Origin: an uncultured Muribaculaceae bacterium
GTDB taxonomy: Bacteria; Bacteroidota; Bacteroidia; Bacteroidales; Muribaculaceae
NCBI GenBank assembly: GCA_934661195.1
Contig: CAKUJD010000008.1
Span: 39,090 to 103,089 of the forward strand
Direction of reading: 5' to 3'
DNA length: 64,000 nucleotides
The translations under genes were made by a program, and so were the position numbers. The notes beneath the pieces are model-generated. The model was not told the origin of the DNA, searched no databases, and worked only from the letters and a program-made list of their open reading frames with translations. Position 1 is the stretch's first letter. Every line of letters begins with the position of its first letter. Below, piece by piece: positions 44,001 through 52,222 of the stretch.

Positions 44001-44046
44001 GAGGGCACGGCAGGCCGCAAGCCAGCCGCCGCCCTCATTTTTTTTC
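44001..44046 (+). terminator. Terminator after rtcB
   Basis: GAGGGC.cGGC arm at 44001-44010 pairs with GCC..GCCCTC at 44025-44036, followed by a run of eight or more T. Confidence 0.8.
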
Positions 44047-44115
44047 ATTAAAGCCACCACGCGGGCATGACCTCGCTGGCAACAAATCGGCAATTTTTTA
44101 TGTGCCGATTATGGC

Positions 44116-44156
44116 ATTAAAAAAAGCCGCTGGACATTTAAATGTTCAGCGGCTTT
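44116..44156 (-). terminator. Terminator after tRNA-Pro
   Basis: Arms AAAGCCGCTG (44123-44132) and CAGCGGCTTT (44147-44156) with further pairing in the AT loop. On the minus strand it ends in seven T. It lies 13 bases past the tRNA 3' end. Confidence 0.9.
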
Positions 44157-44169
44157 AATGTTGCGTGTG

Positions 44170-44244
44170 TCGGGGTACCTGGATTCGAACCAGGGACCTC
44201 CTGCTCCCAAAGCAGGCGCCCTAACCGGACTGAGCTACACCCCG
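44170..44244 (-). tRNA. tRNA-Pro, anticodon TGG
   Basis: On the minus strand a full cloverleaf is readable: acceptor CGGGGTG with TACCCCG, D-arm with AGCTCAGTCCGGTTAG, anticodon stem CCTGC/GCAGG with loop TTTGGGA, T-arm with GGTTCGAATCC, discriminator A. CCA is not encoded. The variable loop is short. Length is 75. Confidence 0.95.
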
Positions 44245-44295
44245 AATTGCGCTTGAAGTTGCAGCTCTGCGGGCCATGCGGCTTCAATTGCAGTG

Positions 44296-44325
44296 CAAAT
44301 TTAGGCATTTTCTGCGATATGGCAA
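44296..44325 (-). promoter_or_regulatory. Promoter of tRNA-Pro
   Basis: TAAATTTG on the minus strand (plus 44296-44303) as -7, TTG (plus 44323-44325) as -33, 19-base spacing. Confidence 0.65.
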
Positions 44326-44561
44326 TGTGCCAGCCGACTTTTTTAAATTAAAACTGACCGATATTCCTAAAAAGGGGAGTGGACAAGTGATGTTTAGGAC
44401 TGCTATCACTTTGGGCTCGAATGCATATCTTCGCACAGCTTCCCTTTGTGTCAATGCGGGCGTAAAGGATAGAAAGCCACATGCATAAAGCTTGATCTCG
44501 TCAAGTATTAATGGTTTTGGGCTTAAGTGCGCTTCTTAATCCAACGCCAGGCATACGGAAT

Positions 44562-44608
44562 AAAAACGGCATCGGGGACTGCGGCCTGGTGGTCACAGTC
44601 CCCGATGC
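44562..44608 (-). terminator. Terminator after the M48 protease gene
   Basis: Perfect 13-base arms GCATCGGGGACTG (44569-44581) and CAGTCCCCGATGC (44596-44608), followed on the minus strand by CGTTTTTATT. Confidence 0.9.
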
Positions 44609-44641
44609 GGCGGGTGAGTGGCGGCTTGGCCGCGGCACTCT

Positions 44642-45547
44642 TTATTTCTTCTTGGTGGTTGTCTTTTTCTTTGTGGTGGTTTTCTTCTTTGAAGTTGTGG
44701 TGGTCTTCTTCTTCGAAGTGGTTGTGGTGGTTGTGGCCTTCTTGGGAAGGTATTGTGCATACTTCTTCTCAATCTCGGGGATAGCCTTCTTGATGGCGGC
44801 GATGCGCTTCTCATCGCTGGGGTGGGTGCTCATGAACTCAGGTACTTTTGTGGTCGACGCAGCGGCCATCTTCTGCCAGAAGGGCACTGCCACTTCGGGG
44901 TTGTAGCCGGCCATCATCATCAGCACCAGGCCCATGTAGTCGGCCTCGCTCTCGTGCTTGCGCGAGAAGGGCAGCACCACTGCATAGTTGGCGCCAAGGC
45001 CGTAGACCTGCTGCGCCACCTGCTGCACGGCCGCGCTCTTGCCCGATGTGGCCGCTCCCAGGGCCTGCGCGCCATATTGGGCCAGTATTTGCTGGCTCAT
45101 GCGCTCGTTGCTGTGCTTGGCCACGGCGTGGGCCACTTCGTGGCCGAGCACCACGGCCAGTTCGTCGTCGCTGCTCACGAGCTTCATCAGTCCTTCATAC
45201 ACCACGATTTTGCCGCCGGGCATGCACCAGGCGTTCACTTCGTCGCTCTTCACCAGGTGGAACTCCCACGAGAAGTTTTTCACTTCGTCGGCGGCTCCGT
45301 TGGCCTTGAGGTAGGTCTCGGTGGCGGCGGCAATCTTCTTGCCCACGCGCTCCACCTGTGCGCTGGGCACCTGCTCGGTGGATATGGTGGCCGTCTTCAT
45401 GAATGAGTTGTACTGGGCGAGGCTCGACTGGAGCACTTCGCTGTCGCTGACCAGGTTGAGCTGCTTGCGGCCGGTGATGGGCACCGAGCCGCAGCTGGTG
45501 AGCAGCATTGCCGCTGCGGCAATTGCTGCGAATAGCTGTTTCTTCAT
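44642..45547 (-). CDS. M48-family metalloprotease lipoprotein
   Basis: 301 residues. Lipoprotein signal with lipobox LLTSC (C19). The mature N-terminus GSVPITGRKQLNLVSDSEV is typical of periplasmic LoiP/YggG-like M48 proteases. The zinc motif HEVAH lies near residue 135 (VLGHEVAHAVAKH), with the third ligand E in SEADYMG near 205. Probably envelope protein quality control. The C-terminus is unusual: about 35 residues of lysine and threonine runs (TTTTSKKKTTTTSKKK and similar), a low-complexity tail that could bind anionic envelope polymers or DNA. It lies 55 bases from the Mrp gene start. Confidence 0.88.
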   Translation of the reverse strand: MKKQLFAAIAAAAMLLTSCGSVPITGRKQLNLVSDSEVLQSSLAQYNSFMKTATISTEQVPSAQVERVGKKIAAATETYLKANGAADEVKNFSWEFHLVKSDEVNAWCMPGGKIVVYEGLMKLVSSDDELAVVLGHEVAHAVAKHSNERMSQQILAQYGAQALGAATSGKSAAVQQVAQQVYGLGANYAVVLPFSRKHESEADYMGLVLMMMAGYNPEVAVPFWQKMAAASTTKVPEFMSTHPSDEKRIAAIKKAIPEIEKKYAQYLPKKATTTTTTSKKKTTTTSKKKTTTKKKTTTKKK

Positions 45548-45602
45548 TTTTTGCTTGTTGATTTTTTTAATAATGTATCGTTTCGTTTTCTTAGGTGGGG
45601 AA

Positions 45603-46718
45603 TCAGTGCGTGTCCACCTTGTGGGTGGGCGGCAGGGTGGCGTTGCGCTTGCCTACGGCTTCGGCCACTGTGCGGGCCAGCTGCATAAACGAGGCCCCCG
45701 ACACGCTGTTTTGCAGCGTCACTGGCACGCCGTCGTCGCCGCCGCGGCATATTCCGGCCACCAGGGGTATCTGCCCCAGCAGCGGCACGCCAAGGCTTTC
45801 GGCCAGATGCTTGCCGCCGTCTTTGCCGAATATGAAGTACTTCTCGCCGGGGTGCGCGGCTGGGGTGAACCACGACATGTTTTCCACAATGCCCAGCACG
45901 GGCACGCCCACCTGCTCGCCCATGAACATGCTCACGCCTTTGCGGGCGTCGGCCAGCGCCACCTCTTGCGGCGTGGTCACCACTATGGCGCCGGTTATGG
46001 CCAGCGTCTGCACCAGGGTGAGGTGGATGTCGCTGGTGCCCGGCGGCATGTCGATGATGAAGTAGTCGAGGTCGCCCCACTCGGCTTCGCAAATCAGCTG
46101 CTTAAGCGCGTTGCTGGCCATGGCGCCTCGCCACAGCACGGCCTTGTCCTTGTCGACCACAAAGCCTATCGACAGCAGCTTCACGCCATACTTTTCGGCG
46201 GGAATGATGAGGTTTTTGCCGTCGACGGGGTGCACATACAGCTGCTCGTCTTCGATGCCAAACATTTTGGGCATCGAAGGGCCGAAGATGTCGGCGTCGA
46301 GCAGGCCCACCTTGTAGCCCAGCTGTGCCAGCGACACGGCCAGATTGCTGGCCACCGTCGACTTGCCCACGCCGCCCTTGCCGCTCGACACGCCTATGAT
46401 GTTTTTCACGCCGGCAAGCGGCTGGTCGGCCTTGGCCGCCTTGGCTGCCTGCTGCGGTGTCTTGACCGCGATGTTGCCCTTGATGTCGATGTCGCTGCCC
46501 ACGTGGGTGAGGATCGCCGCCTCGGCGGCGCGCACTATCGATTTGATGAACGGGTCGGTGGGCTTGCCGAACTTTATCGAGAAGCTCACCTTGCGGCCCT
46601 CGATGCGTATGTCGTCTTCCACCATGCCCATCTCCACGATGTTCTTGCCCGTGCCTGGGTAGCGCACGGTGGCCAGCGCGTCGGTGATGAGCTTGGGATA
46701 TAATGCTGTTTCTGCCAT
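45603..46718 (-). CDS. Mrp/ApbC-family iron-sulfur cluster carrier ATPase
   Basis: 371 residues. Residues 1-95 form the MIP18/DUF59 domain. The deviant Walker A SGKGGVGKST near 108-117 and VGLLDADIFGPSMPKMFG near 138 define the Mrp/NBP35 family. IDMPPGTSDIHLT is near 230. I do not see the C-terminal CxxC cluster-bridging cysteines that many members have: the region around ENMSWFTPAAHPG near 295 replaces ENMS.F.CP.C.... This is seen in some Bacteroidetes members. It carries or stabilises Fe-S clusters for apo-proteins. Confidence 0.88.
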   Translation of the reverse strand: MAETALYPKLITDALATVRYPGTGKNIVEMGMVEDDIRIEGRKVSFSIKFGKPTDPFIKSIVRAAEAAILTHVGSDIDIKGNIAVKTPQQAAKAAKADQPLAGVKNIIGVSSGKGGVGKSTVASNLAVSLAQLGYKVGLLDADIFGPSMPKMFGIEDEQLYVHPVDGKNLIIPAEKYGVKLLSIGFVVDKDKAVLWRGAMASNALKQLICEAEWGDLDYFIIDMPPGTSDIHLTLVQTLAITGAIVVTTPQEVALADARKGVSMFMGEQVGVPVLGIVENMSWFTPAAHPGEKYFIFGKDGGKHLAESLGVPLLGQIPLVAGICRGGDDGVPVTLQNSVSGASFMQLARTVAEAVGKRNATLPPTHKVDTH

Positions 46719-46742
46719 AACTGTCTATGTGTGTCGTGTTTG

Positions 46743-47531
46743 TTACTCTTGTTGCGTGTCGCCGTCGTGGTTGGCGGCGAAGATTTGTGGCATCTGTATG
46801 AAGCCGCGGTTGTAGCTGCGGTAGGTGTCGTGCTCGATGTCGATGTCGGGCTCTTGCAGCTGGCCCTGCTGCGGCAGGTGGAACTTCAAGTATTTTATGG
46901 TGAGGCCGCGGTCCAGCCACTGGCGCTCGTAGTGCGTCTTGATTTCCAGAATGTCGTCGGCCATGCCGCTGCCATAGAGGTCGGCGGTGTCCACGTCGGC
47001 CTTGAGCCCGTTGAGCCTCACCAGCTCGCGGGTGTAGGTGTAGAGAAACGGGCTGTCGGTCTTTAGGTGTATGATGCCGTCGGGGGCCAGAATCTGGCGG
47101 TAGCTGGCCAGGAAACGCGTGCCGGTGAGGCGCTTGTTGGCGTTCTTCATCTGCGGGTCGGGGAAGGTGATCCATATCTCGGCCACCTCGCCCGGGGCGA
47201 AGAAGTGCGCTATCAGCTCGATGGAGGTGCGCAGGAATGCCACGTTGGCAATGTGCTCCTGCTCCACAGTTTTGGCTCCCGTCCACATGCGCGCGCCCTT
47301 AATGTCGACGCCTATGTAGTTCTTGTCGGGAAAGCGCTTGCCAAGCCCCACGGCATACTCGCCCTTGCCGCAGCCCAGCTCCAGCACTATGGGGTTGGTG
47401 TTGTGAAAGTAGTCGCTGCACCACTTGCCCTTAAGCGGGAAGCCCTGCTCGCGCAGCACGGCATACGGATACTGGAACACGCAGCCAAACGTGGCCATGT
47501 CGGCGAATTTCTTCAGTTTGTTTTTTCCCAT
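46743..47531 (-). CDS. trmB: tRNA (guanine-N7)-methyltransferase
   Basis: 262 residues. SAM motif [33 protein letters not shown] near 51-82, split across the usual TrmB blocks. The catalytic [18 protein letters not shown] near 120 has the PDPQ.K..KRR-like signature, and [13 protein letters not shown] lies near 155. It methylates G46 in tRNA. It lies 24 bases upstream of the Mrp gene on the same strand. Confidence 0.92.
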   Translation of the reverse strand: MGKNKLKKFADMATFGCVFQYPYAVLREQGFPLKGKWCSDYFHNTNPIVLELGCGKGEYAVGLGKRFPDKNYIGVDIKGARMWTGAKTVEQEHIANVAFLRTSIELIAHFFAPGEVAEIWITFPDPQMKNANKRLTGTRFLASYRQILAPDGIIHLKTDSPFLYTYTRELVRLNGLKADVDTADLYGSGMADDILEIKTHYERQWLDRGLTIKYLKFHLPQQGQLQEPDIDIEHDTYRSYNRGFIQMPQIFAANHDGDTQQE

Positions 47532-47569
47532 TTATATCGTTGTTGTCATGTTAGCATTGCAATCAATTG

Positions 47570-49054
47570 TCAGCGCACCAGCTTGAAGGCCTTCTTGGCG
47601 CCGCCCTTGAGCGACACCTGCACCAGATAGACGCGGCCCGCATAGGCCTGCGTGTCGATTTCGGCGCGCTCGCCGGCCGGGGCCACGGTGCTCAGCACTA
47701 TGCCCGACGGGGTGAACAGGCTCACCTGAGCCATTGGCTCTGACGAGGTCACCACCAGTGTGGCGCCGCTGAAGCGGGCCTTCACGCTGGCGGCCTGCGC
47801 CTCAACATCATCGATGCTGAGGGTGGGGTTGTCGATTATCTTGAACTCGCGCCACTGCGGGGCGGCCTTGTAGGCGGCCAGCGCGGCGGTGTTGACATAC
47901 AGCGTCACCCTCTGCGGGTCGACTCCGGCCCACAGGCTGTCGCCGCTCTCGGGCACAGCCATGGGCTCGGCCAGCAGCTCGCGCAGGGCCGTCATGCCCG
48001 CCATAGCCTTGGTGCCGATTTTCTCAACGGTGCGCGGCACTATGAGGCGCGCCACACGGTTCCAGCCATACAGGGCATAGCTGCCCACCTCGGTGAGGCC
48101 GCGGTTGAGCACCGAGTCGGTGGCCACGGCGTTGCTGCCAGCCAGCACAAAGTCGCCTATGCGCACCACGCTCGACGGCAGCTGCAGCCGCTCGAGACTG
48201 GTGTTGTAGAAAAACGCGCCGTCGCCCACGGCCTCAACGCCCTCGGGCAGGTCAACGCTTTGCAGCGGCGTGCAGGCAAAGGCCCACTGACCAATCTCGG
48301 TGAGCCCCTTGCAGGCCTTGAAGTCAAACTCCTTGACGCCCGAGCCGGCAAACGCGCTCTGGCCGATGCCCGCCATGGCGCTTCCCTGGGCCACCGCTGG
48401 GGCGGTGAGGGCCGTGCAGCCGGCAAAGGCCTCGGCGCCTATCTGGCTCACCGCGCGGCCAAGGTCGACCGTGGCAAGGGCCGTGCAGCCCTTGAAGGCG
48501 CCATCGCCCACCGTGGCGCACTGCACCGTGGCACTTTGCAGCCCGGTGCAGCGGGCAAACGCGCCCTCGCCCATGCGCAGTCCGGCTGGCAGCACGACGG
48601 CAGTGAGAGCCGTGCAGCCGCTGTAGGCATAGCTGCCAATGGAGTCGACCGTGGCGGGCAGAGCCACTTGCTGCAGGCTGGTGCAGCCAGTGAAGGCCGC
48701 GTGGCCCACCGTGCGCAGCCCGGCAGGCAGAGCCACTTGCTGCAGGCCCATGCCAAAGAAGGCCGTGGGCGGAATGGCGTCGGCCTCATAGTCGGCCACA
48801 GTGCCAAACACGGGCTTCTCGGCATTGGAATAAGCCTCAACGCTCACGCCGCTCAAGTCGAGCGACGTGAGCGAGCGCAGCGAGTCGGCAATAAAGCGGA
48901 AGTCGCGCGCATCCATAGTGCCCTCTACCGTGAGCGAAGAGATGCTGTGGTCAGTAACTGCCGAGGCAAGGTTGCCCGAAGTGGAATTCACGTTAAGGCC
49001 CCACGACGCAAAGGCTGTCGTGCAAAGAGCCAGTAGCAATGTCAGATTTCGCAT
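47570..49054 (-). CDS. BspA-like leucine-rich repeat (LRR_5) secreted protein
   Basis: 494 residues from the ATG at 49054, where a proper signal peptide begins (MRNLTLLLALCTTAFA); the frame extends upstream but that part runs into an extragenic repeat. LRR_5 units with FTGCTSLQQVALPATV, YSGCTALTAVVLPAGL and F.GCTAL run from about 90 to 360. The C-terminal 70 residues (VSLFTPSGIVLSTVAPAGERAEIDTQ, then VYLVQVSLKGGAKKAFKLVR) form a T9SS-like sorting tail. Same family as the protein at 640-1917. Likely surface-exposed adhesin. Confidence 0.85.
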   Translation of the reverse strand: MRNLTLLLALCTTAFASWGLNVNSTSGNLASAVTDHSISSLTVEGTMDARDFRFIADSLRSLTSLDLSGVSVEAYSNAEKPVFGTVADYEADAIPPTAFFGMGLQQVALPAGLRTVGHAAFTGCTSLQQVALPATVDSIGSYAYSGCTALTAVVLPAGLRMGEGAFARCTGLQSATVQCATVGDGAFKGCTALATVDLGRAVSQIGAEAFAGCTALTAPAVAQGSAMAGIGQSAFAGSGVKEFDFKACKGLTEIGQWAFACTPLQSVDLPEGVEAVGDGAFFYNTSLERLQLPSSVVRIGDFVLAGSNAVATDSVLNRGLTEVGSYALYGWNRVARLIVPRTVEKIGTKAMAGMTALRELLAEPMAVPESGDSLWAGVDPQRVTLYVNTAALAAYKAAPQWREFKIIDNPTLSIDDVEAQAASVKARFSGATLVVTSSEPMAQVSLFTPSGIVLSTVAPAGERAEIDTQAYAGRVYLVQVSLKGGAKKAFKLVR

Positions 49055-49076
49055 ACCGTTTTTTCTATTTAACCTA

Positions 49077-49084
49077 CAAAAATA
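49077..49084 (-). promoter_or_regulatory. Candidate -7 box of the BspA-like gene
   Basis: TATTTTTG on the minus strand, 22 bases upstream of the ATG at 49054. No clear -33 element. Confidence 0.4.
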
Positions 49085-49139
49085 AGAATAAAATCCGAAA
49101 CCGCCGCCCTCACCGCCCCAAAATGTTGACTGCAACCGC

Positions 49140-49312
49140 CCAAGCCACTGCACAAAAGCAAAATCACACCAAAACACACCTCCATTGGCTGTAGCTGCTC
49201 GCGTATAACAGCCTGATAGTAATGGATTGCGGCATGCCACGTCCCCACAGCATTCATCGCTGTTTGGTGCGCTCGCAACTCGCTGGATTGCTACTTTTTC
49301 AGTGCTCTCCTA
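49140..49312. repeat. Copy of the REP-like extragenic repeat
   Basis: Clearly homologous to 41215-41385: shared AAAGCAAAA.CAC.CCAAA.ACACCTCCA, TGCGG..., GGCATGC.ACGTCC.CACAGCATTCATCGCTG, AACTCGCTGG.TTGCT.CTTTTTC.GTGCTCTC. Same orientation. It lies between the BspA-like gene and the peroxiredoxin gene; the rest of 49085-49397 holds nothing I can name. Confidence 0.7.
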
Positions 49313-49397
49313 AGCCTTGGGCATTTCCAGTCATTAAATTATGACAAATGACGACATTTTTGGCGGGCCGTCTCATAGTCTTTGTTCTTGTTCGTTG

Positions 49398-49847
49398 TCA
49401 GCCCAAGATTTGGTGGGCATGCTCCTTCACCTTGATTTCCTTCGGACCGATGATGCGGGTTATGACGCCGTTCTCGTCGGCAATGAAAGTGGTGCGGAAC
49501 ACGCCTATGGTCACCCTGCCATACATTTTCTTCTCGCCATATACACCGAGTTCCGACACCAACGTCTTTTCTGTGTCGCAGATGAGAGGGAAAGGCAAGT
49601 TGTTCTTCTCGATGAATTTCTTGTGGCTCTTAGCATCCTGTGTGCTCACGCCTATCACGACATATCCCTCGGCGAGCAGTCGCTCGTAGTTGTCACGCAA
49701 GTTGCAAGCCTCGTTGGTGCATCCTGGCGTAGAGTCGCGAGGATAAATGTACAGCACCACCTTTTTGCCGCTCAACTCGGCAAGGGTCCACTCCTTACCA
49801 TCCTGGTCAACACCAAGGACTTCAGGTAATTTCTGACCTGCTTCCAT
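49398..49847 (-). CDS. bcp: Thioredoxin-dependent peroxiredoxin (BCP/PrxQ type)
   Basis: 149 residues. The peroxidatic motif DSTPGCTNEACNLRD is near 38-52, with C44 or so as peroxidatic and the second cysteine five residues on (CTNEAC) as resolving, the PrxQ arrangement. The conserved VIGVSTQD and PFPLICDTE follow. It reduces hydrogen peroxide and organic hydroperoxides with thioredoxin. Single gene with its own spacing on both sides. Confidence 0.92.
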   Translation of the reverse strand: MEAGQKLPEVLGVDQDGKEWTLAELSGKKVVLYIYPRDSTPGCTNEACNLRDNYERLLAEGYVVIGVSTQDAKSHKKFIEKNNLPFPLICDTEKTLVSELGVYGEKKMYGRVTIGVFRTTFIADENGVITRIIGPKEIKVKEHAHQILG

Positions 49848-49932
49848 AATAGTAAATTGCTAATAGTTTATGATTTGTATATTTTTTTGAATGTCTTAGA
49901 ATCTGTTCGGCCGTCACCATTTTTTGGGGTGA

Positions 49933-50895
49933 CTAATCGATGAATGCCAGTGCGTCGGTCACCGCCTGGCTGAAGGCGGTGTCTTGCCCGGGCACGGTGA
50001 TGAACAGGTGCACTGCGCCGCCGTATTCCACCCGGCGGGCACGGCTGCCCATCCGTTGGGCAAGCTCCGCGCCCTGGTCGCGCAAGATGTCACGCTCGGC
50101 AGCCACAATCAGCGTGCGCGGCAGCTGCTGCAGCTCGTGGCTGTTGCACAGCCCTGGGCTGACGGCGGTCGAGGCGGGCTCGGCTTTCTGCGTATAGGCG
50201 CGGTTGAACGCCTTCATCAGCTCGGCATCGAGCCCGTAGCCGCAGCCATAGCGGCTCCACGACTCCGAGCCGTCGGCCTTGGCCTTGGTCACAGGGTAGA
50301 ACAGCAGCAGCGACTCCACCTTGCCGCGACACTGCTGCGACAGGGCCGTGGCAAGGGCAAGGTTGCCGCCCGAACTGTCGCCGCCCACGGTGATGCGGCT
50401 GGCGTCGATCATCAAGTCGCCGGCATGACGGGCAATGTGATTCAGGGCTGCCATGCAGTCGTTAAGTCCGTCGGGGAAAGGGTGCTCGGGCGCCAAGCGG
50501 TAGTCAAGGGCAAACACTCTGACGCGGCCCGAGGCGGCCATGGCGCCGCAAAATCGGCCGCAACTGTTGATGCTGCCAAACGTCCAGCCACCGCCGTGCA
50601 GATACAGCAGCGCGGGCAGCCGCCTGTGGGCGCAGCCGCGTGGCTCGTAGATGCGCATGTTGGCGGCAATCATCCTCGACTCCACATTGGCCGGGCACGG
50701 CGGCGGGGTGTTGCGCGAGTGGCGCACGGCGGTCAGAGCGGCAGCGTCGCCCGCCATGGCACTGAGCACTGCCTCGGTCTGACGGTGCTGCAGTCCTGCC
50801 GGCATAGCGGCCAGGAAGGCGTCGGCCTCAGCCCTCATCAGCCGCTCAGCGCCTGCAGCTGCGGCTTTGCTAAACGTGTCTTCTCGTTGTTCCAT
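49933..50895 (-). CDS. Alpha/beta hydrolase of the HSL esterase family
   Basis: 320 residues from the ATG at 50895; an in-frame start at 50913 is possible. The oxyanion motif YLHGGGWTFG near 95, nucleophile elbow GGDSSGGNLA near 165, and the acid and histidine in the C-terminal region (AERDILRDQG near 263 and GAVHLFI near 293) give the full HSL (hormone-sensitive lipase) family set. Acts on short acyl esters in most studied relatives. Substrate unknown. Divergent from the Nif3-like gene. Confidence 0.87.
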   Translation of the reverse strand: MEQREDTFSKAAAAGAERLMRAEADAFLAAMPAGLQHRQTEAVLSAMAGDAAALTAVRHSRNTPPPCPANVESRMIAANMRIYEPRGCAHRRLPALLYLHGGGWTFGSINSCGRFCGAMAASGRVRVFALDYRLAPEHPFPDGLNDCMAALNHIARHAGDLMIDASRITVGGDSSGGNLALATALSQQCRGKVESLLLFYPVTKAKADGSESWSRYGCGYGLDAELMKAFNRAYTQKAEPASTAVSPGLCNSHELQQLPRTLIVAAERDILRDQGAELAQRMGSRARRVEYGGAVHLFITVPGQDTAFSQAVTDALAFID

Positions 50896-50917
50896 AAAAA
50901 TGCTTGTTCTCACCGCA

Positions 50918-50925
50918 CAAAGATA
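50918..50925 (-). promoter_or_regulatory. Promoter -7 box of the esterase gene
   Basis: TATCTTTG on the minus strand, 22 bases upstream of the start at 50895. Confidence 0.5.
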
Positions 50926-51017
50926 ACCAAAGTCGGCGAAAACCGGCAGCCAAAAAAGAATAAAAAAGCGTGATGCCAGCCTGCCGTGCCCGCCGTGTAA
51001 TCTTTCGGTGAAAACGC

Positions 51018-51047
51018 TTGCCGTTATCCGTTTTATTTGTAATTTTG
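51018..51047 (+). promoter_or_regulatory. Promoter of the Nif3-like and zinc-ribbon genes
   Basis: TTG at 51018-51020 and TAATTTTG at 51040-51047 with 19 bases between. Leader of about 68 bases to the ATG at 51119. Confidence 0.65.
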
Positions 51048-51118
51048 CTCAAAAGGGTGTCGGTGGGGGGCGGAGAACATTGCGCAAGACAAAAACAATT
51101 AAATTTACAGGAACTACT

Positions 51119-52213
51119 ATGAAGGTAAGAGACATAGCGAATGCCATCGAGGAGTTTGCTCCTTTGTGTTTGCAGGAAGACTACGACAACGCGGGCATCC
51201 AGGTGGGTGACCCCGACAGCGAAGTTGGGTCGGTGCTGCTTTGCACCGATGTCACCGAGGCTGTGGTCGACGAGGCTATAAGCCGCGGCGCGGGCATGGT
51301 GGTGTCGCACCACCCGCTCATATTCCGCGGGCTTAAGAAGATTGCGGGCCGCACTCCAGTGGAGCGCATGGTGGCCAAGGCCATAAAGCACGGCGTGGCC
51401 ATCTACAGCGCGCACACCAACATCGACAATGCCCGCGGCGGAGTGAGCTTTAAAATGGCCGAGAAACTGGGCATGACCGGCGTTGAGGTGCTCGACAAGC
51501 AGCGCGGCACGCTGCGCAAGGTGGTGACGTATGTGCCCACAGCCCAGGCCGATGCCGTGGAGCAAGCCATGTGGCAGGCTGGGGCGGGCCGCCTGGGCGA
51601 CTACGACTCGTGCAGCTACCGCCTGAGCGGCGAGGGCCGCTACCGCGCCCTTGGTGGGGCCAGCCCGTTTGCCGGCAAGGTGGGGGAGCACCACGTTGAG
51701 CCCGAGGTGCGCGTCGAGGTGATTGTGCATCAGTCGCGCTGCGCCGCGGTGATAGCGGCAATGCTTGCCGCCCACCCCTACGAGGAGCCGGCCTTCGACG
51801 TCATTGCCCTCGATAATGCCGACCGCTATAGCGGTTCGGGCGTGGTGGGCAACATCAGTCCCGAGCCGGCCATGCAGTTCCTTGGGCGGCTTAAGCGCAC
51901 CTTTGGCGCTGCTGCGGTGCGCTACAGCGGCCACGCCGAGGGCCGCACCATATCGCGCGTGGCGCTGTGCGGCGGCGCAGGCTCGTTTCTGGTGGGCAGC
52001 GCCATGGCAGCCGGGGCCGATGTGCTGGTGACGGGCGACATGAAGTATCACGACTTTCAGGGCAACGAAGACCGCATAATTCTCGCCGACATAGGCCACT
52101 ATGAGAGCGAGCAATACACAAAAGAGATTTTTTGTGACATTATTAAGAAAAAAAATCCTAACTTTGCAGTCTATTTCGCACAGAGCGAAGAAAATCAGAT
52201 AAAATATTTGTAA
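51119..52213 (+). CDS. Nif3-like dinuclear metal-centre protein
   Basis: 364 residues from the ATG at 51119 (MKVRDIANAIEEFAP). Motifs LQEDYDNAGIQVG near 17-29, VSHHPLIFRG near 62-71 (metal-binding HHP), AHTNID near 100, and near the C-terminus TGDMKYHD and ILADIGHYESEQ with the second set of metal ligands. An inserted domain in the middle (YVPTAQADAVEQAMWQAGAG...) is the YqfO-type insert. Widely conserved, exact function unresolved (GTP cyclohydrolase type 1-like in older annotation). Followed after 9 bases by the zinc-ribbon protein gene, a pairing common in Bacteroidetes. Confidence 0.88.
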   Translation: MKVRDIANAIEEFAPLCLQEDYDNAGIQVGDPDSEVGSVLLCTDVTEAVVDEAISRGAGMVVSHHPLIFRGLKKIAGRTPVERMVAKAIKHGVAIYSAHTNIDNARGGVSFKMAEKLGMTGVEVLDKQRGTLRKVVTYVPTAQADAVEQAMWQAGAGRLGDYDSCSYRLSGEGRYRALGGASPFAGKVGEHHVEPEVRVEVIVHQSRCAAVIAAMLAAHPYEEPAFDVIALDNADRYSGSGVVGNISPEPAMQFLGRLKRTFGAAAVRYSGHAEGRTISRVALCGGAGSFLVGSAMAAGADVLVTGDMKYHDFQGNEDRIILADIGHYESEQYTKEIFCDIIKKKNPNFAVYFAQSEENQIKYL

Positions 52214-52222
52214 TAACAAGCT

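Larger units (their letters stand above)
44245..44641. other. Intergenic region upstream of tRNA-Pro
   Basis: Holds the tRNA-Pro promoter and the M48 gene terminator. Short reading frames inside have no recognisable features, so I call no gene. Confidence 0.6.

Noticed and set aside
44388..44488. Small reading frame between tRNA-Pro and the M48 gene
   Set aside because: No promoter or ribosome site; sequence lies upstream of the tRNA promoter on the opposite strand.
49913..49935. Hairpin GTCACC/GGTGAC at the end of the esterase gene as a terminator
   Set aside because: Stem of only six pairs and no T run in the right direction; not supported.
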